A stretch of 64,000 nucleotides of DNA, from NCBI GenBank assembly GCA_020073345.1, contig JAIQFI010000012.1, positions 62,001 through 126,000 on the forward strand. The letters run 5' to 3'. Position 1 is the stretch's first letter; each line of letters starts with the position of its first letter. The DNA is from Terriglobia bacterium (GTDB lineage Bacteria; Acidobacteriota; Terriglobia; Bryobacterales; Bryobacteraceae). Positions 1 to 7,533 of the stretch are shown one piece after another. Under the pieces are notes generated by a model. The model worked only from the letters and a program-made list of their open reading frames with translations. It was not told where the DNA came from and did no database searches. Made by a program: the position numbers and the translations under genes.

Positions 1-171
1 GGAGGCGTGCGCGCCATGGTGCACTATGCCGGATTGGCTCCGGGAATGATCGGGTTGTACCAGTTCCATGTGGTGGTGCCCGATACGGCTGCCGGAGATG
101 CTGTGCCTGTGACCTTCTCCATAGGTGGCAGCACGGGACAGCAGGTCCTGTACACTGCGGTTCAGCAATAA
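1..171 (+). CDS. C-terminal end of a TIGR03437-type secreted protein (partial)
   Basis: The reading frame is open from the first base to a TAA at 169-171, giving 56 residues; the rest lies outside the window. The tail has the pattern of the TIGR03437 C-terminal domain (YAGLAPGMIGLYQFHVVVP, then a V-P-V-x-F-S-I-G-G stretch). This domain sits at the end of large secreted proteins in Solibacter relatives and is probably an extracellular beta-sandwich. The function of the full protein cannot be inferred from this piece. Confidence 0.75.
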   Translation, partial: GGVRAMVHYAGLAPGMIGLYQFHVVVPDTAAGDAVPVTFSIGGSTGQQVLYTAVQQ

Positions 172-201
172 CGCCGTGTTATCCTGAACCGTAGATCCAG
201 T

Positions 202-277
202 GGGCGGCTAGCTCAGTTGGGAGAGCACCGCGTTCGCAATGCGGGGGTCGTGGGTTCAAGTCCCACGCCGTCCACCA
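202..277 (+). tRNA. tRNA-Ala (anticodon CGC)
   Basis: A complete cloverleaf is visible. The acceptor stem is GGGCGGC at 202-208 with GCCGTCC at 267-273, followed by A and an encoded CCA. The anticodon loop at 233-239 is TTCGCAA, so the anticodon is CGC and it reads GCG. The acceptor stem has the G3:U70 pair (204/271) that marks alanine tRNAs. It lies 10 bases before msrB on the same strand. Confidence 0.95.
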
Positions 278-287
278 GTCTTTCCAG

Positions 288-749
288 ATGCAACCCCAGC
301 CGGCGCTGTCAAAATCGGGCTATAAGCTGGACGCGCTCAGCGCCGCGGAGCGCGATGTTCTCGCCAAGCGGTTGAGCCCCGAAGAGCGCCGGGTTCTGCT
401 CGATCACGGGACGGAGCCGCCCTTTTGCGGCGGCCTACTCGACAACAAGATGGATGGTGTTTACGGCTGCCGGCTGTGCGGCTTGCCGTTGTTTCGATCC
501 AGCGCCAAGTTCGAATCCGGCACCGGATGGCCCAGCTTTTTCGAGCCCTTCGACCCGGACCATATCCGCTACATCCAGGACGTGAGCTACGGGATGGTTC
601 GCACCGAGATTCGTTGCAAGCGCTGCGATGGCCACCTGGGTCACGTTTTCCCCGACGGACCCCCGCCCAGCCACCAACGCTACTGCCTGAACTCCGCCTC
701 GATGGAGTTCTTTCCCGTGGGATCCGAGCCGCCCCGCGATCGCATTTGA
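288..749 (+). CDS. msrB: peptide-methionine (R)-S-oxide reductase MsrB
   Basis: This 153-residue protein reduces methionine-R-sulfoxide in oxidised proteins with thioredoxin as usual donor. The whole MsrB core is present: zinc Cys pairs C61/C64 and C110/C113, the GTGWPSF motif near residue 78, [11 protein letters not shown] near 115, and the catalytic Cys in RYCLNS at about 133. A further Cys at 47 may act as resolving residue. There is no signal peptide, so it is probably cytoplasmic. The ATG lies just after tRNA-Ala without a clear Shine-Dalgarno sequence. It is monocistronic here; msrA is not in the window. Confidence 0.95.
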   Translation: MQPQPALSKSGYKLDALSAAERDVLAKRLSPEERRVLLDHGTEPPFCGGLLDNKMDGVYGCRLCGLPLFRSSAKFESGTGWPSFFEPFDPDHIRYIQDVSYGMVRTEIRCKRCDGHLGHVFPDGPPPSHQRYCLNSASMEFFPVGSEPPRDRI

Positions 750-1241
750 GGGGGCAAGGCCGTAATCTCCCCCGGCTTTCTCTACGAACCCGGAGAATGA
801 GCCAGGTCCTTTTGGAATTGGCGACAGGATATCCCCGTCCGCAGCGCCAGGGAAGGTCTTGCCACATGCGTAGCGCTATGGAATATCCATGCGTAGCGGT
901 ACGATAAGAATCCCATGTTCCCCAAGAGGTTGCACGATGGTTCCGGACGGCCCGCCGTCCCGACAATCGCTAAACCCGGAACGTCCGGGGAATGAAGGGC
1001 CATCCGCACATTTCTGCGGACAAGTTTGGCACATTTCTGCGGACAAGTTTGGCGCAGACTGTCGTGGTAGACGCCCCTCACGGTCGCGACCTTGACAACT
1101 GGAAAGCGGTGATGAGCGGTTCTACTGGAGCGCTAGAGCTACAAGTCGAAGGTGATTGACCCAATCCGGGGGTTGCTTCACAATTCACGTCACAATGGCA
1201 GACTCAGAGGCTAACCGTTTGATGTATGTGATTGAAAGAAG
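750..1241. other. Non-coding interval with a 23-bp tandem repeat
   Basis: About 490 bases between msrB and tRNA-Pro carry no frame resembling a known protein. The only clear structure is the tandem repeat at 1006-1051, described separately. The small open frames here (for example 782-1081 minus) have arginine- and cysteine-rich translations without recognisable motifs and look accidental. Confidence 0.5.
1006..1051. repeat. Two perfect tandem copies of a 23-bp unit
   Basis: Positions 1006-1028 and 1029-1051 are identical 23-bp units beginning gcacatttctgcggacaag. Tandem copies of about 20 bp in non-coding DNA resemble the repeated transposase-binding sites at the ends of IS21-family elements, but no transposase frame is nearby. 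The IS-remnant reading is inference only. Confidence 0.55.
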
Positions 1242-1318
1242 TGGTCGGGGCGAGTGGATTCGAACCACCGGCCTCCTGGTCCCGAACCAGGCGCTCTACC
1301 AGGCTGAGCCACGCCCCG
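1242..1318 (-). tRNA. tRNA-Pro (anticodon CGG)
   Basis: Read on the minus strand, the acceptor stem CGGGGCG pairs with CGCCCCG and is followed by A and an encoded CCA (complement of 1242-1245). The anticodon stem is CCTGG/CCAGG around loop TTCGGGA, giving anticodon CGG, which reads CCG. The T arm contains GGTTCGAATCC. It is transcribed away from the acyltransferase gene at 1449. Confidence 0.95.
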
Positions 1319-1340
1319 ACGAATCAGCTATTTAGCGTTA

Positions 1341-1407
1341 CGGACGATGGCTTTGCGCCGCGGCCATGGCAGCTACTGCTGACCGTTTTGTAGTATACCA
1401 TCGTCCG
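1341..1407. repeat. 10-bp perfect inverted repeat with a 47-bp spacer
   Basis: CGGACGATGG at 1341-1350 is repeated as its exact reverse complement at 1398-1407. It lies in the divergent interval between tRNA-Pro and the acyltransferase gene, where both promoters must be. It could be a pair of operator half-sites or chance; no function is claimed. Confidence 0.4.
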
Positions 1408-1448
1408 CTCTTTGTGCTGAGAATACGCCTCCCGGCCCGCCCACTATC

Positions 1449-2477
1449 TTGTTAGTGAGTTCCGCACAGGTTGCAACGCGCATCCCCGACGCGCGCGTCA
1501 GCTTCTGTCGACCCGAGCTGGACATCCTCCGCTTCGGGGCGTTTCTTCTCGTGTTTCTGCACCACGCGCTGCCACACTCTGGCTGGGTGCTCGCCGGCGC
1601 CGCCCGCGCCGGAGCCTTGGGAGTCGATCTGTTCTTCGCTCTCAGTGCCTATCTGATCACCGAGCTGCTCCTGCGCGAGCGCCGTTCCTTCGGCGCCGTC
1701 GACATTCGCGCATTCTACATCCGCCGGATCCTGCGCATCTGGCCGCTTTACTACTTCGCGCTTTTGATCCTGGCTCCCGCGATGTCCATCTTGCCTGGAG
1801 AACACATGCACTGGACCTACTTGGTGGCTTTCGCACTTTTTGGAGGCAATTGGGCGTGCGCCACCTGGGGCTATCCGCCGGGTTCATTCTCCTTGTTGTG
1901 GTCCGTATCGATCGAAGAGCAGTTCTATCTCACCTGGCCGTGGCTGGTTCGATTAGGAGTCCGCCGTCTGCGAATAATCGCCTACGGAATGCTGGCGGCC
2001 GCTACCGCGACCCGCGCCGTCCTGGTGATGCGCGACGTCCATCATCCCGGTATCTGGTGCAACACGCTCGCACGTCTCGATCCCATTGCGGGCGGAGCTC
2101 TACTCGCGTGTTTCCTGAATGGTTCGATGCCCGAGCAATCGCGCCGCGCGCGCGTCTTGTGGACCTGCGGCGGTGGAACGCTGCTCGTCGGCTCTGGAGC
2201 ATTCGGCAACAACACAGGATGGCCGGTGCTGGTCACCTATCCTCTGGCGGCGGCCGCTTCGGTGGCGATCATCTTCGGAACGCTTGGTTCGCGTATGCGG
2301 ACGGGAGGGTATTTGGGAAAGATCAGCTACGGACTGTATGTGTTCCACGTGGCGGTCATTCGTATCACTCCATCACCGATCTTGGCTCTGCCGCTTACGA
2401 TCGGGATCGCCGCACTTTCGTATCGATACCTCGAATCCCCGTTCTTGCGCCTCAAGGACCGCTTCGCGCGTCTCTAG
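1449..2477 (+). CDS. acyltransferase family 3 membrane protein (OafA/YrhL type)
   Basis: A 342-residue multi-spanning membrane protein of the acyltransferase-3 family, whose members move acetyl or other acyl groups onto surface or secreted glycans. The N-terminus has the family pattern RPELDILRFGAFLLVFLHH, with the conserved Arg and His, followed by about ten hydrophobic segments; GVDLFFALSAYLI and SIEEQFYLTWP are also typical. The start is uncertain: TTG at 1449 or GTG at 1455. Its TAG at 2475-2477 shares bases with the stop of the convergent TauE-like gene. The substrate is not predictable. Confidence 0.85.
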   Translation: MLVSSAQVATRIPDARVSFCRPELDILRFGAFLLVFLHHALPHSGWVLAGAARAGALGVDLFFALSAYLITELLLRERRSFGAVDIRAFYIRRILRIWPLYYFALLILAPAMSILPGEHMHWTYLVAFALFGGNWACATWGYPPGSFSLLWSVSIEEQFYLTWPWLVRLGVRRLRIIAYGMLAAATATRAVLVMRDVHHPGIWCNTLARLDPIAGGALLACFLNGSMPEQSRRARVLWTCGGGTLLVGSGAFGNNTGWPVLVTYPLAAAASVAIIFGTLGSRMRTGGYLGKISYGLYVFHVAVIRITPSPILALPLTIGIAALSYRYLESPFLRLKDRFARL

Positions 2478-3199
2478 CGGAACAGAAACAAGCAGGAAAT
2501 AGCGGTGAGCGCGATCACCAGCACCTCGAACACATGCTGCGGCGTGTGCCGGATCAGCCACCGCCCGGCTAGCGCGCCCGCGAGCACGGCCGGAACCATC
2601 AGCAGGTCGAACATCAGCGACGCCCGGCTGTAGAGGTGATACCACGCGTACACTGGAACCTTCAGCAGGTTCACCACGAAGAAGAACCACGCGCCCGTCG
2701 CCACGAATTTCTCTTTCGGCAGCTTCTTGGTCAGCAGATACAAATTCATCACCGGCCCGGACGCGTTGGCCAGCGTGGTCGCGAATCCTGCGAAGACTCC
2801 GTAAAACGCTGGATTGCCGGCCACCTGGGGCGCGGTACTAAATCGACGCCATAGGTACACCAGCAGCATCCCGACAATAATGAGGCCGATGATGCGGCGA
2901 ATCACCAGCTCGTTCAGGCTGAGCGCCACCGCGCCGCCCCCAATCCCCACCAGCACCCACGGAATCAGCGAAAAGAGCTGACGCGCCTCGGCGTGCCTGC
3001 GCCAGTAGGCGACGGCAAAAACATCCGCGGTGGATAAGACCGGCAGCGTCCAGGCGGCCGCCAGACGCGCGTCGCCCACCGTTAATACCATCAGGGGGGA
3101 GATCATGGTGCCCACGCCCGGCGCGCCGGTCTTGGCGACGCCGATCATGAACGCGGAAAAGATCCCGAGCAGCCATTGCCACGGCGCCAGATGCGGCAT
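2474..3199 (-). CDS. TauE/SafE (TSUP) family membrane permease
   Basis: A 241-residue membrane protein with about eight hydrophobic helices arranged as two halves, each opening with a Gly/Pro-rich motif (FMIGVAKTGAPGVGT near residue 17, FATTLANASGPVMN near 140). This is the pattern of the TSUP/TauE family, which exports sulfite, sulfoacetate or related small organic anions. Length is normal for the family. It is convergent with the acyltransferase gene and overlaps its stop by three bases. The substrate is unknown; no sulfur genes lie next to it. Confidence 0.85.
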   Translation of the reverse strand: MPHLAPWQWLLGIFSAFMIGVAKTGAPGVGTMISPLMVLTVGDARLAAAWTLPVLSTADVFAVAYWRRHAEARQLFSLIPWVLVGIGGGAVALSLNELVIRRIIGLIIVGMLLVYLWRRFSTAPQVAGNPAFYGVFAGFATTLANASGPVMNLYLLTKKLPKEKFVATGAWFFFVVNLLKVPVYAWYHLYSRASLMFDLLMVPAVLAGALAGRWLIRHTPQHVFEVLVIALTAISCLFLFR

Positions 3200-3240
3200 G
3201 AGAACCGACTAGAATAGCAGGCTATCTAAAGAATTTAATC

Positions 3241-3304
3241 GCGCACAACACAGCGAGGCTCGATTCCTTAAGCGTTTTGGCCGTTCTCGCCTTGCGCTGT
3301 GCGC
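3241..3304 (-). terminator. Imperfect inverted repeat downstream of rpmB, possible terminator
   Basis: The left arm at 3241-3259 and right arm at 3289-3304 (sharing GCGCACA and a GCC-TGCGCTGTG core) pair with bulges. On the minus strand this lies 23 bases after the rpmB stop and is followed by an AT-rich stretch, fitting a weak intrinsic terminator before the TauE-like gene. The U-tract is poor, so this is tentative. Confidence 0.3.
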
Positions 3305-3326
3305 TCGACCGCAATTTTAAGGAAGG

Positions 3327-3518
3327 TTACGCGGCTTTCTGGACTTTTCCGCTCTTAATGCACGCCGTGCAGACGCGAATGCGCTTGGGTGCGCCCTTGA
3401 CCACCGCGTGCACGGTTTGCAGATTCAGGTTCCAGCGCCGCTTGGTCAGATTGTGGGCGTGGCTGACACGGTTTCCGAACCGTGGGCCGCGCTGACAGAC
3501 TTCACACACTTTCGCCAT
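3327..3518 (-). CDS. rpmB: 50S ribosomal protein L28
   Basis: A 63-residue L28: [16 protein letters not shown] at the start, the [12 protein letters not shown] signature in the middle, and an [14 protein letters not shown]-terminus. Two CxxC pairs make it the zinc-binding C+ form. The ATG at 3518 is preferred over the upstream in-frame TTG at 3524 because the protein then begins MAKVC as in other L28s, with GCAGGAG about 9 bases upstream. It lies 49 bases after the stop of the 3568-5034 gene on the same strand, but is probably independently expressed. Confidence 0.95.
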   Translation of the reverse strand: MAKVCEVCQRGPRFGNRVSHAHNLTKRRWNLNLQTVHAVVKGAPKRIRVCTACIKSGKVQKAA

Positions 3519-3567
3519 ATACAAGGACTCCTGCTGGGATTGACTCCCATCAGCTTAGCACAGCAGC

Positions 3568-5034
3568 CTACTTCACTGGAACCAGCTTGAACTCACCGTC
3601 TTTAAACTCCACGTCGCGAATCACGCCGTGCGGGCCCAGCGGACCAATGGACTTCCCGTGCGCCCGAACCGTCAGACCGCCTGCATTGCCCGCGCGCAGA
3701 ACCGCGGGCTCGCGAATATCCACGGTCTGGATATTGCCTGCTTCGATCAGGCGCGCCACCTGCGTGGTCCCGTCGCTGCTTCGAATCGACACCCAGGACG
3801 GCTCGGAGGCTTCCAGCTCGATGCGCGTGGCGCCTAAAACGGCGGGCTCGGAAGCTTTCGGAACGGGTTGCGAAGCGGCTGCCGCGGGTTTTTCGCTCAC
3901 CGCAGGGGGCGCTGGCTTCGCGGGAGTCGTTTTGCCGGGCGTGGCGCTCGGCGAAGCCGGGCTCGATACCTGTGGATCCGTGGCTGGCGCGGACACCGAA
4001 GCCGCGGGAGCGGTTACCCGAGCATCGCGGACCGGTTCCTTGGCGGAGGTCACCTGGGTACTGACTGGAGTCGAGCCACTCGGCCAGAACAGTAGGCCCA
4101 GCAGAATCACCGCCGTGCCCAGACCCACCGAAATCACCATCGGGGAACGCCACCACTGTGATGGAGCCAGCGTCGCGGATGGGATCTCGTCGCGTATAGG
4201 GGAGTCGGGCGCGTCGGACGACGCCGGAGTGGGGACCGGTGCCTCCTCCACCGGCGGAGCTGCAAGCGGCGTACGTGCCGCGCCGGCGGCCAGAGCCGGA
4301 GTTGTCACTGTTTCCAGCCGGTTGGCGGCCTGCTCGCAGAATCCTTCCACGGCGGAAAGCAGGCGGCCCATGCTTTGTTCTGCTTCGACCGATTTCGAGC
4401 GCAGATCCTGAATGTGGCCGGAGTGCTCCGCCACTTCCCCTTCCAGGCGGTGGATGCGTTTGGAAAGGCTGGCCTCCATCTCCCGAACGGAGCCCGTCAA
4501 CCTGGCCGCCTCCACGCTGCGGTCGCGCCGTCCGAACAGATACCGGGCGCTGGTGCTTGTGTCCCCAGCTGCCGGCAGATGCGACTCCTGTCCGGTCTGG
4601 CCCGCGCCCAGCAATACCTGGATTTCCTCCGCAATGCGCAGCGCGTCGCGCCGCGATAGACACCGCCACTCGGCGGGGTCGTCGCCCTCGCCGAGATATA
4701 GGCCGAACCCGATCACCTCGTCTTCCTCGATCGCGTCGGCGATATGGGCGAACTGCGCTATGGTCGCGCGCCGCAACGGCGTAGTGCCGTCGAACGCAGC
4801 GTGGAACGCGGCCACCTGTTCCGGGGTGACTGGACCCACGAATTCAGCGGTGAAGTTCAGCGACTCGTGGTCGAAGTCGAATCCCAGCCATTCGCCCTGG
4901 CGCTGGTCGATGTGGACATCGTCACCCAGCATGCGGAAGAAAGATTGGGCCTGCTGGACGACGCTGGCCAACTTGCTCAGCGGAACCCCTACTCCTCCGC
5001 GGTTCAACTCGATGCGAACACGCAATCGCGACAT
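3568..5034 (-). CDS. single-span membrane protein with RodZ-type C-terminal domain (DUF4115-like)
   Basis: A 488-residue protein with an unusual layout. Residues 1-145 form an acidic globular domain I do not recognise. Residues 180-235 contain heptad-like sequence (SVREMEASLSKRIHRLEGE), likely a coiled coil. A transmembrane helix lies at about 297-315. A Pro/Ala/Ser-rich linker runs to about 395, and residues 400-488 match the RodZ C-terminal beta domain (ELEASEPSWVSIRS, LRAGNAGGLTVRAHGKSIGPLGP). In RodZ, which links MreB to the cell-wall machinery, this domain lies outside the membrane behind a cytoplasmic helix-turn-helix. Here no HTH is seen, so it is not RodZ itself. It is last of a three-gene minus-strand unit, 10 bases after the TPR gene. 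Confidence 0.65.
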   Translation of the reverse strand: MSRLRVRIELNRGGVGVPLSKLASVVQQAQSFFRMLGDDVHIDQRQGEWLGFDFDHESLNFTAEFVGPVTPEQVAAFHAAFDGTTPLRRATIAQFAHIADAIEEDEVIGFGLYLGEGDDPAEWRCLSRRDALRIAEEIQVLLGAGQTGQESHLPAAGDTSTSARYLFGRRDRSVEAARLTGSVREMEASLSKRIHRLEGEVAEHSGHIQDLRSKSVEAEQSMGRLLSAVEGFCEQAANRLETVTTPALAAGAARTPLAAPPVEEAPVPTPASSDAPDSPIRDEIPSATLAPSQWWRSPMVISVGLGTAVILLGLLFWPSGSTPVSTQVTSAKEPVRDARVTAPAASVSAPATDPQVSSPASPSATPGKTTPAKPAPPAVSEKPAAAASQPVPKASEPAVLGATRIELEASEPSWVSIRSSDGTTQVARLIEAGNIQTVDIREPAVLRAGNAGGLTVRAHGKSIGPLGPHGVIRDVEFKDGEFKLVPVK

Positions 5035-5044
5035 GTGAATCTCC

Positions 5045-5965
5045 TCAATAACGGCGCGCGGCCGGCCGTGCAGGCTGGCCGAGTATCAATTCTTTCATAC
5101 GGTCAAGGGCTTTGCGGTTCACGCGATACTCAATGATTTCATCCGACGCGCCGATGTCATCCGGTGCGTCGAGGCCGTCGGAGGACCGCGTTGAACGAAG
5201 GACCTCGGGAGCCTGTTCCGCCAGTGTTGCAAAATGACGCGCAGCGGCGCCCATCTCGCCCCGTTCCACCGCCACCAGCGTGAGACCCTGTAAGCCGGGC
5301 ACGGAGCGCGGATTGATCTCCAGCAGGCGGCGCGAATAGCGCTGCACCCGCTCCAGATCGAAGACCTCCAAGCTCATGGCGATCAGGTTGGCCAGCGCCT
5401 CCTCCGCCTTTCCGTCCAGCGCGAGCACGCGCTCGTACGCGATTTCAGCCTCGCCGAAGCGCCGCAATTGTTGCAGGGCGACGCCCTTTCCAAATATAGC
5501 TTGGCGCTGTGCCGCATCCGACCAGCATTGGTCCAAGCAGTTCAGAGCCTGTTCCGGCCGGTTCAGACGCAGGAGACAATCTCCCAGCTCGAGGCGGATC
5601 GCGTCGCGGTGCGGGTCGGCCTGTAACACCGCCTGAAACGCCTGTGAGGCGTCTTCCCAGCGCCCCAGAAGGCGCAAGCAGGAAGCCAGACGGCTCCGTA
5701 CGGACAGGTTGCGTGGCGCCGAGACGGTGGCGGTGTAGTAGCTGCCGGCCGCATCCGCGTACCGCCCTAACTCCGTGAGAAGATCCCCACGCAAAGTGTA
5801 GACGTCGGCTGGAAAATCTCCCGGTCCGGATAAAAGGTCGAGCGCTTCCTCGAACCGGCCCTGGGAACGCAGCGTGAGCGCGGCCTGCAGCAAATCTCCG
5901 GTTGCGGGAGCCGCGGCCGCAGCGGCGCCAAATCCAGATGTTCGGAACCCATGGGGAGCAGTCAT
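5045..5965 (-). CDS. TPR-repeat protein
   Basis: A 306-residue protein made mostly of tetratricopeptide repeats. Successive 34-residue units are visible from about residue 25 to 240 (EALDLLSGPGDFPADVYTLRGDLL, ASQAFQAVLQADPHRDAIRLELGD, AEIAYERVLALDGKAEEALANL). It has no signal peptide or transmembrane helix, so it is probably a cytoplasmic scaffold. It sits between the two single-span membrane proteins of the unit, 10 bases before the RodZ-C-type gene, suggesting it bridges them; that is inference. The final 60 residues are non-repetitive and charged. Confidence 0.75.
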   Translation of the reverse strand: MTAPHGFRTSGFGAAAAAAPATGDLLQAALTLRSQGRFEEALDLLSGPGDFPADVYTLRGDLLTELGRYADAAGSYYTATVSAPRNLSVRSRLASCLRLLGRWEDASQAFQAVLQADPHRDAIRLELGDCLLRLNRPEQALNCLDQCWSDAAQRQAIFGKGVALQQLRRFGEAEIAYERVLALDGKAEEALANLIAMSLEVFDLERVQRYSRRLLEINPRSVPGLQGLTLVAVERGEMGAAARHFATLAEQAPEVLRSTRSSDGLDAPDDIGASDEIIEYRVNRKALDRMKELILGQPARPAARRY

Positions 5966-6005
5966 AGTTTAGAAACCGCCCCTTTCGAAAGGATCTTCGA
6001 AACGA

Positions 6006-7091
6006 TCATTGCAGTGTTGTCACGACGGTCTGAAGACCGCTCTTTCTGAAAAATGTGAACCGGAGCGCCTGGAGAACCGGCCTTTCGCCACGCTCCCCAT
6101 AGAACCCCAAACTGCCTGCCTCGAACCGCACGTCCGTCCAATAATCCGCCGGACTTCCTTGCAGATACAGCGTAAAAGCAGGGCCGTTCGCGTCCATGCG
6201 CACCAGAACCTGGCCACGGGTCCGGCCGAGGGTAATCACTTTGCGCGAGTGCGCGCCCTCCACGCCCTTCACAACGGCGAAATGCTCCGCCGAAATCGAG
6301 GGCGTTGCGCCGGCTTGAATCAGGCGAAGGTTGGCGGCGTAGTAGTTGGCCGAATCGGTTCCCCGAAAGATCCAGCCTACGCCGCTGGTATCCGGAACCC
6401 AGGAGAACTCGATGCGATAGTTCTTCACGTCCTCGGAGCCGCTGTAGACCAGAATGTCACGCGGAGTTTTGGCTCCCACTACGTACGCAGTCCGGCGGCT
6501 CCAGGTGCCGGCAGCGGTGGGAGCAGATCCGCTGGCCGACTCCGCCTCGCCGCCCGGACGCACCAACGCGATCACGCAACCTACAACCACCACTGCGACG
6601 CTGAGGCTGACCACCTTCAAGCGCCGCGGCACGAACGAAGCCTCGCTTCCGGTATAAAAGGAAACTTCCGTAGGGGTCATCACCGCGGCTTCGGTCCCTG
6701 CCGTGTCTGGCCGCGCTGACAGTTGCGTGACGCGTCGTGCGGGCTGCTCGAGAGCCCGTGGCGGGCGTGCCGCATTGGGCCGCGCCATTTTGGGGATCAC
6801 CATTTCCCATGTCGCCTCGGGCCCGGACGCGCGCGGCTCCGAAGACTTCAGGGTCTGTGCCGGTTTCTGCGCCGGCATGAGGACCGGAACCGCACTCGCA
6901 GCCGGCGTCGGCTTAACCGATGTCGGTGGACTCGGCAGCGGCGTCGCCTGGTTTGAATTGACGTGGTCCGAGCCGGGAGTTGGGCGGGCTTGATGGGGCA
7001 CCTCGGTGAGGTACGACCAGGTCACCGGGAACCGAAACGTCGCCCCACACTCCGGGCGGGGATCGAACGTGACTGAATTCTCCACGTCCAT
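6006..7091 (-). CDS. single-span membrane protein with Con-A-like (LamG/DUF1080-type) C-terminal domain
   Basis: A 361-residue protein. The N-terminal half (residues 1-170) is Pro/Ala-rich and low complexity. A transmembrane helix at about 172-195 (VVSLSVAVVVVGCVIALV) precedes a 155-residue beta-rich domain. Phrases such as YRIEFSWVPDTSGVGWIFRG, YYAANLRL and GSLGFYGERGERPVLQALRF resemble concanavalin-like sandwich domains of the DUF1080/LamG type, which bind or cleave glycans. Catalytic residues cannot be assigned. With the N-terminus inside, the sandwich domain would face the periplasm. It is the first gene of the unit with the TPR and RodZ-C-type proteins. Confidence 0.55.
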   Translation of the reverse strand: MDVENSVTFDPRPECGATFRFPVTWSYLTEVPHQARPTPGSDHVNSNQATPLPSPPTSVKPTPAASAVPVLMPAQKPAQTLKSSEPRASGPEATWEMVIPKMARPNAARPPRALEQPARRVTQLSARPDTAGTEAAVMTPTEVSFYTGSEASFVPRRLKVVSLSVAVVVVGCVIALVRPGGEAESASGSAPTAAGTWSRRTAYVVGAKTPRDILVYSGSEDVKNYRIEFSWVPDTSGVGWIFRGTDSANYYAANLRLIQAGATPSISAEHFAVVKGVEGAHSRKVITLGRTRGQVLVRMDANGPAFTLYLQGSPADYWTDVRFEAGSLGFYGERGERPVLQALRFTFFRKSGLQTVVTTLQ

Positions 7092-7170
7092 CTTGTAACA
7101 CCCAATATATGGGGCTAGCTAGAATTGAACTACAGCATATCGTATCATAAGCGGCACTTAATCCAAAGGG

Positions 7171-7176
7171 TATAAT
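7171..7176 (+). promoter_or_regulatory. Putative -10 element (TATAAT)
   Basis: A perfect TATAAT lies 31 bases upstream of the ATG at 7207. No good -35 hexamer is seen 16-18 bases further upstream, so this is a partial promoter match in the divergent interval 7092-7206. Confidence 0.35.
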
Positions 7177-7206
7177 GCCTTACGGGCCTCACACGTTGCC
7201 CATCAA

Positions 7207-7533
7207 ATGAAATCCGAGTCCAAGCTGACCGAAGCAGCCGACAAGGCCACCGCCCTGCTTCAAGGACTCCAATCGCGGTTGAATCGCGATGCCGCGCCCA
7301 GCCCCAGCCGGAGCGAGGAAACACCTGAAGACTTGGATCGGCAGCTTCAGGAATATTTTGTGGCTTCCGACGCGGGCATGCTGGACCAAATCCGCGAACG
7401 TGTGATCGAGGCCGTGGCCGATCGTATTCTGCAAGGTTGGGAGCGCGGTGATCGCCGCGATCTCGGCGCGCTGGAGAAACAGGTGATCGACCGCGTTGCC
7501 GAACGCATTCTCGAACGAATGGCCAAGCGCTAA
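7207..7533 (+). CDS. small helical hypothetical protein
   Basis: A 108-residue soluble, charged, almost wholly helical protein that I do not recognise. Two similar amphipathic segments are repeated: VIEAVADRILQGWERG near residue 61 and VIDRVAERILERMAKR at the C-terminus, suggesting an internal duplication or a helical hairpin for oligomerisation. The first 45 residues are probably disordered. It has no signal peptide or membrane span. Its TAA at 7531-7533 overlaps the stop of the convergent DUF1501 gene by three bases. Confidence 0.6.
   Translation: MKSESKLTEAADKATALLQGLQSRLNRDAAPSPSRSEETPEDLDRQLQEYFVASDAGMLDQIRERVIEAVADRILQGWERGDRRDLGALEKQVIDRVAERILERMAKR

Noticed and set aside
1006-1051. 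CRISPR array
   Set aside because: There are only two units, directly adjacent with no spacer, and no cas genes.
782-1095. Short open frames in the gap after msrB
   Set aside because: There is no ribosome-binding site, no motif, and composition unlike the neighbouring genes.
3568-5034. RodZ
   Set aside because: The C-terminal domain fits, but the N-terminal helix-turn-helix that defines RodZ is absent.
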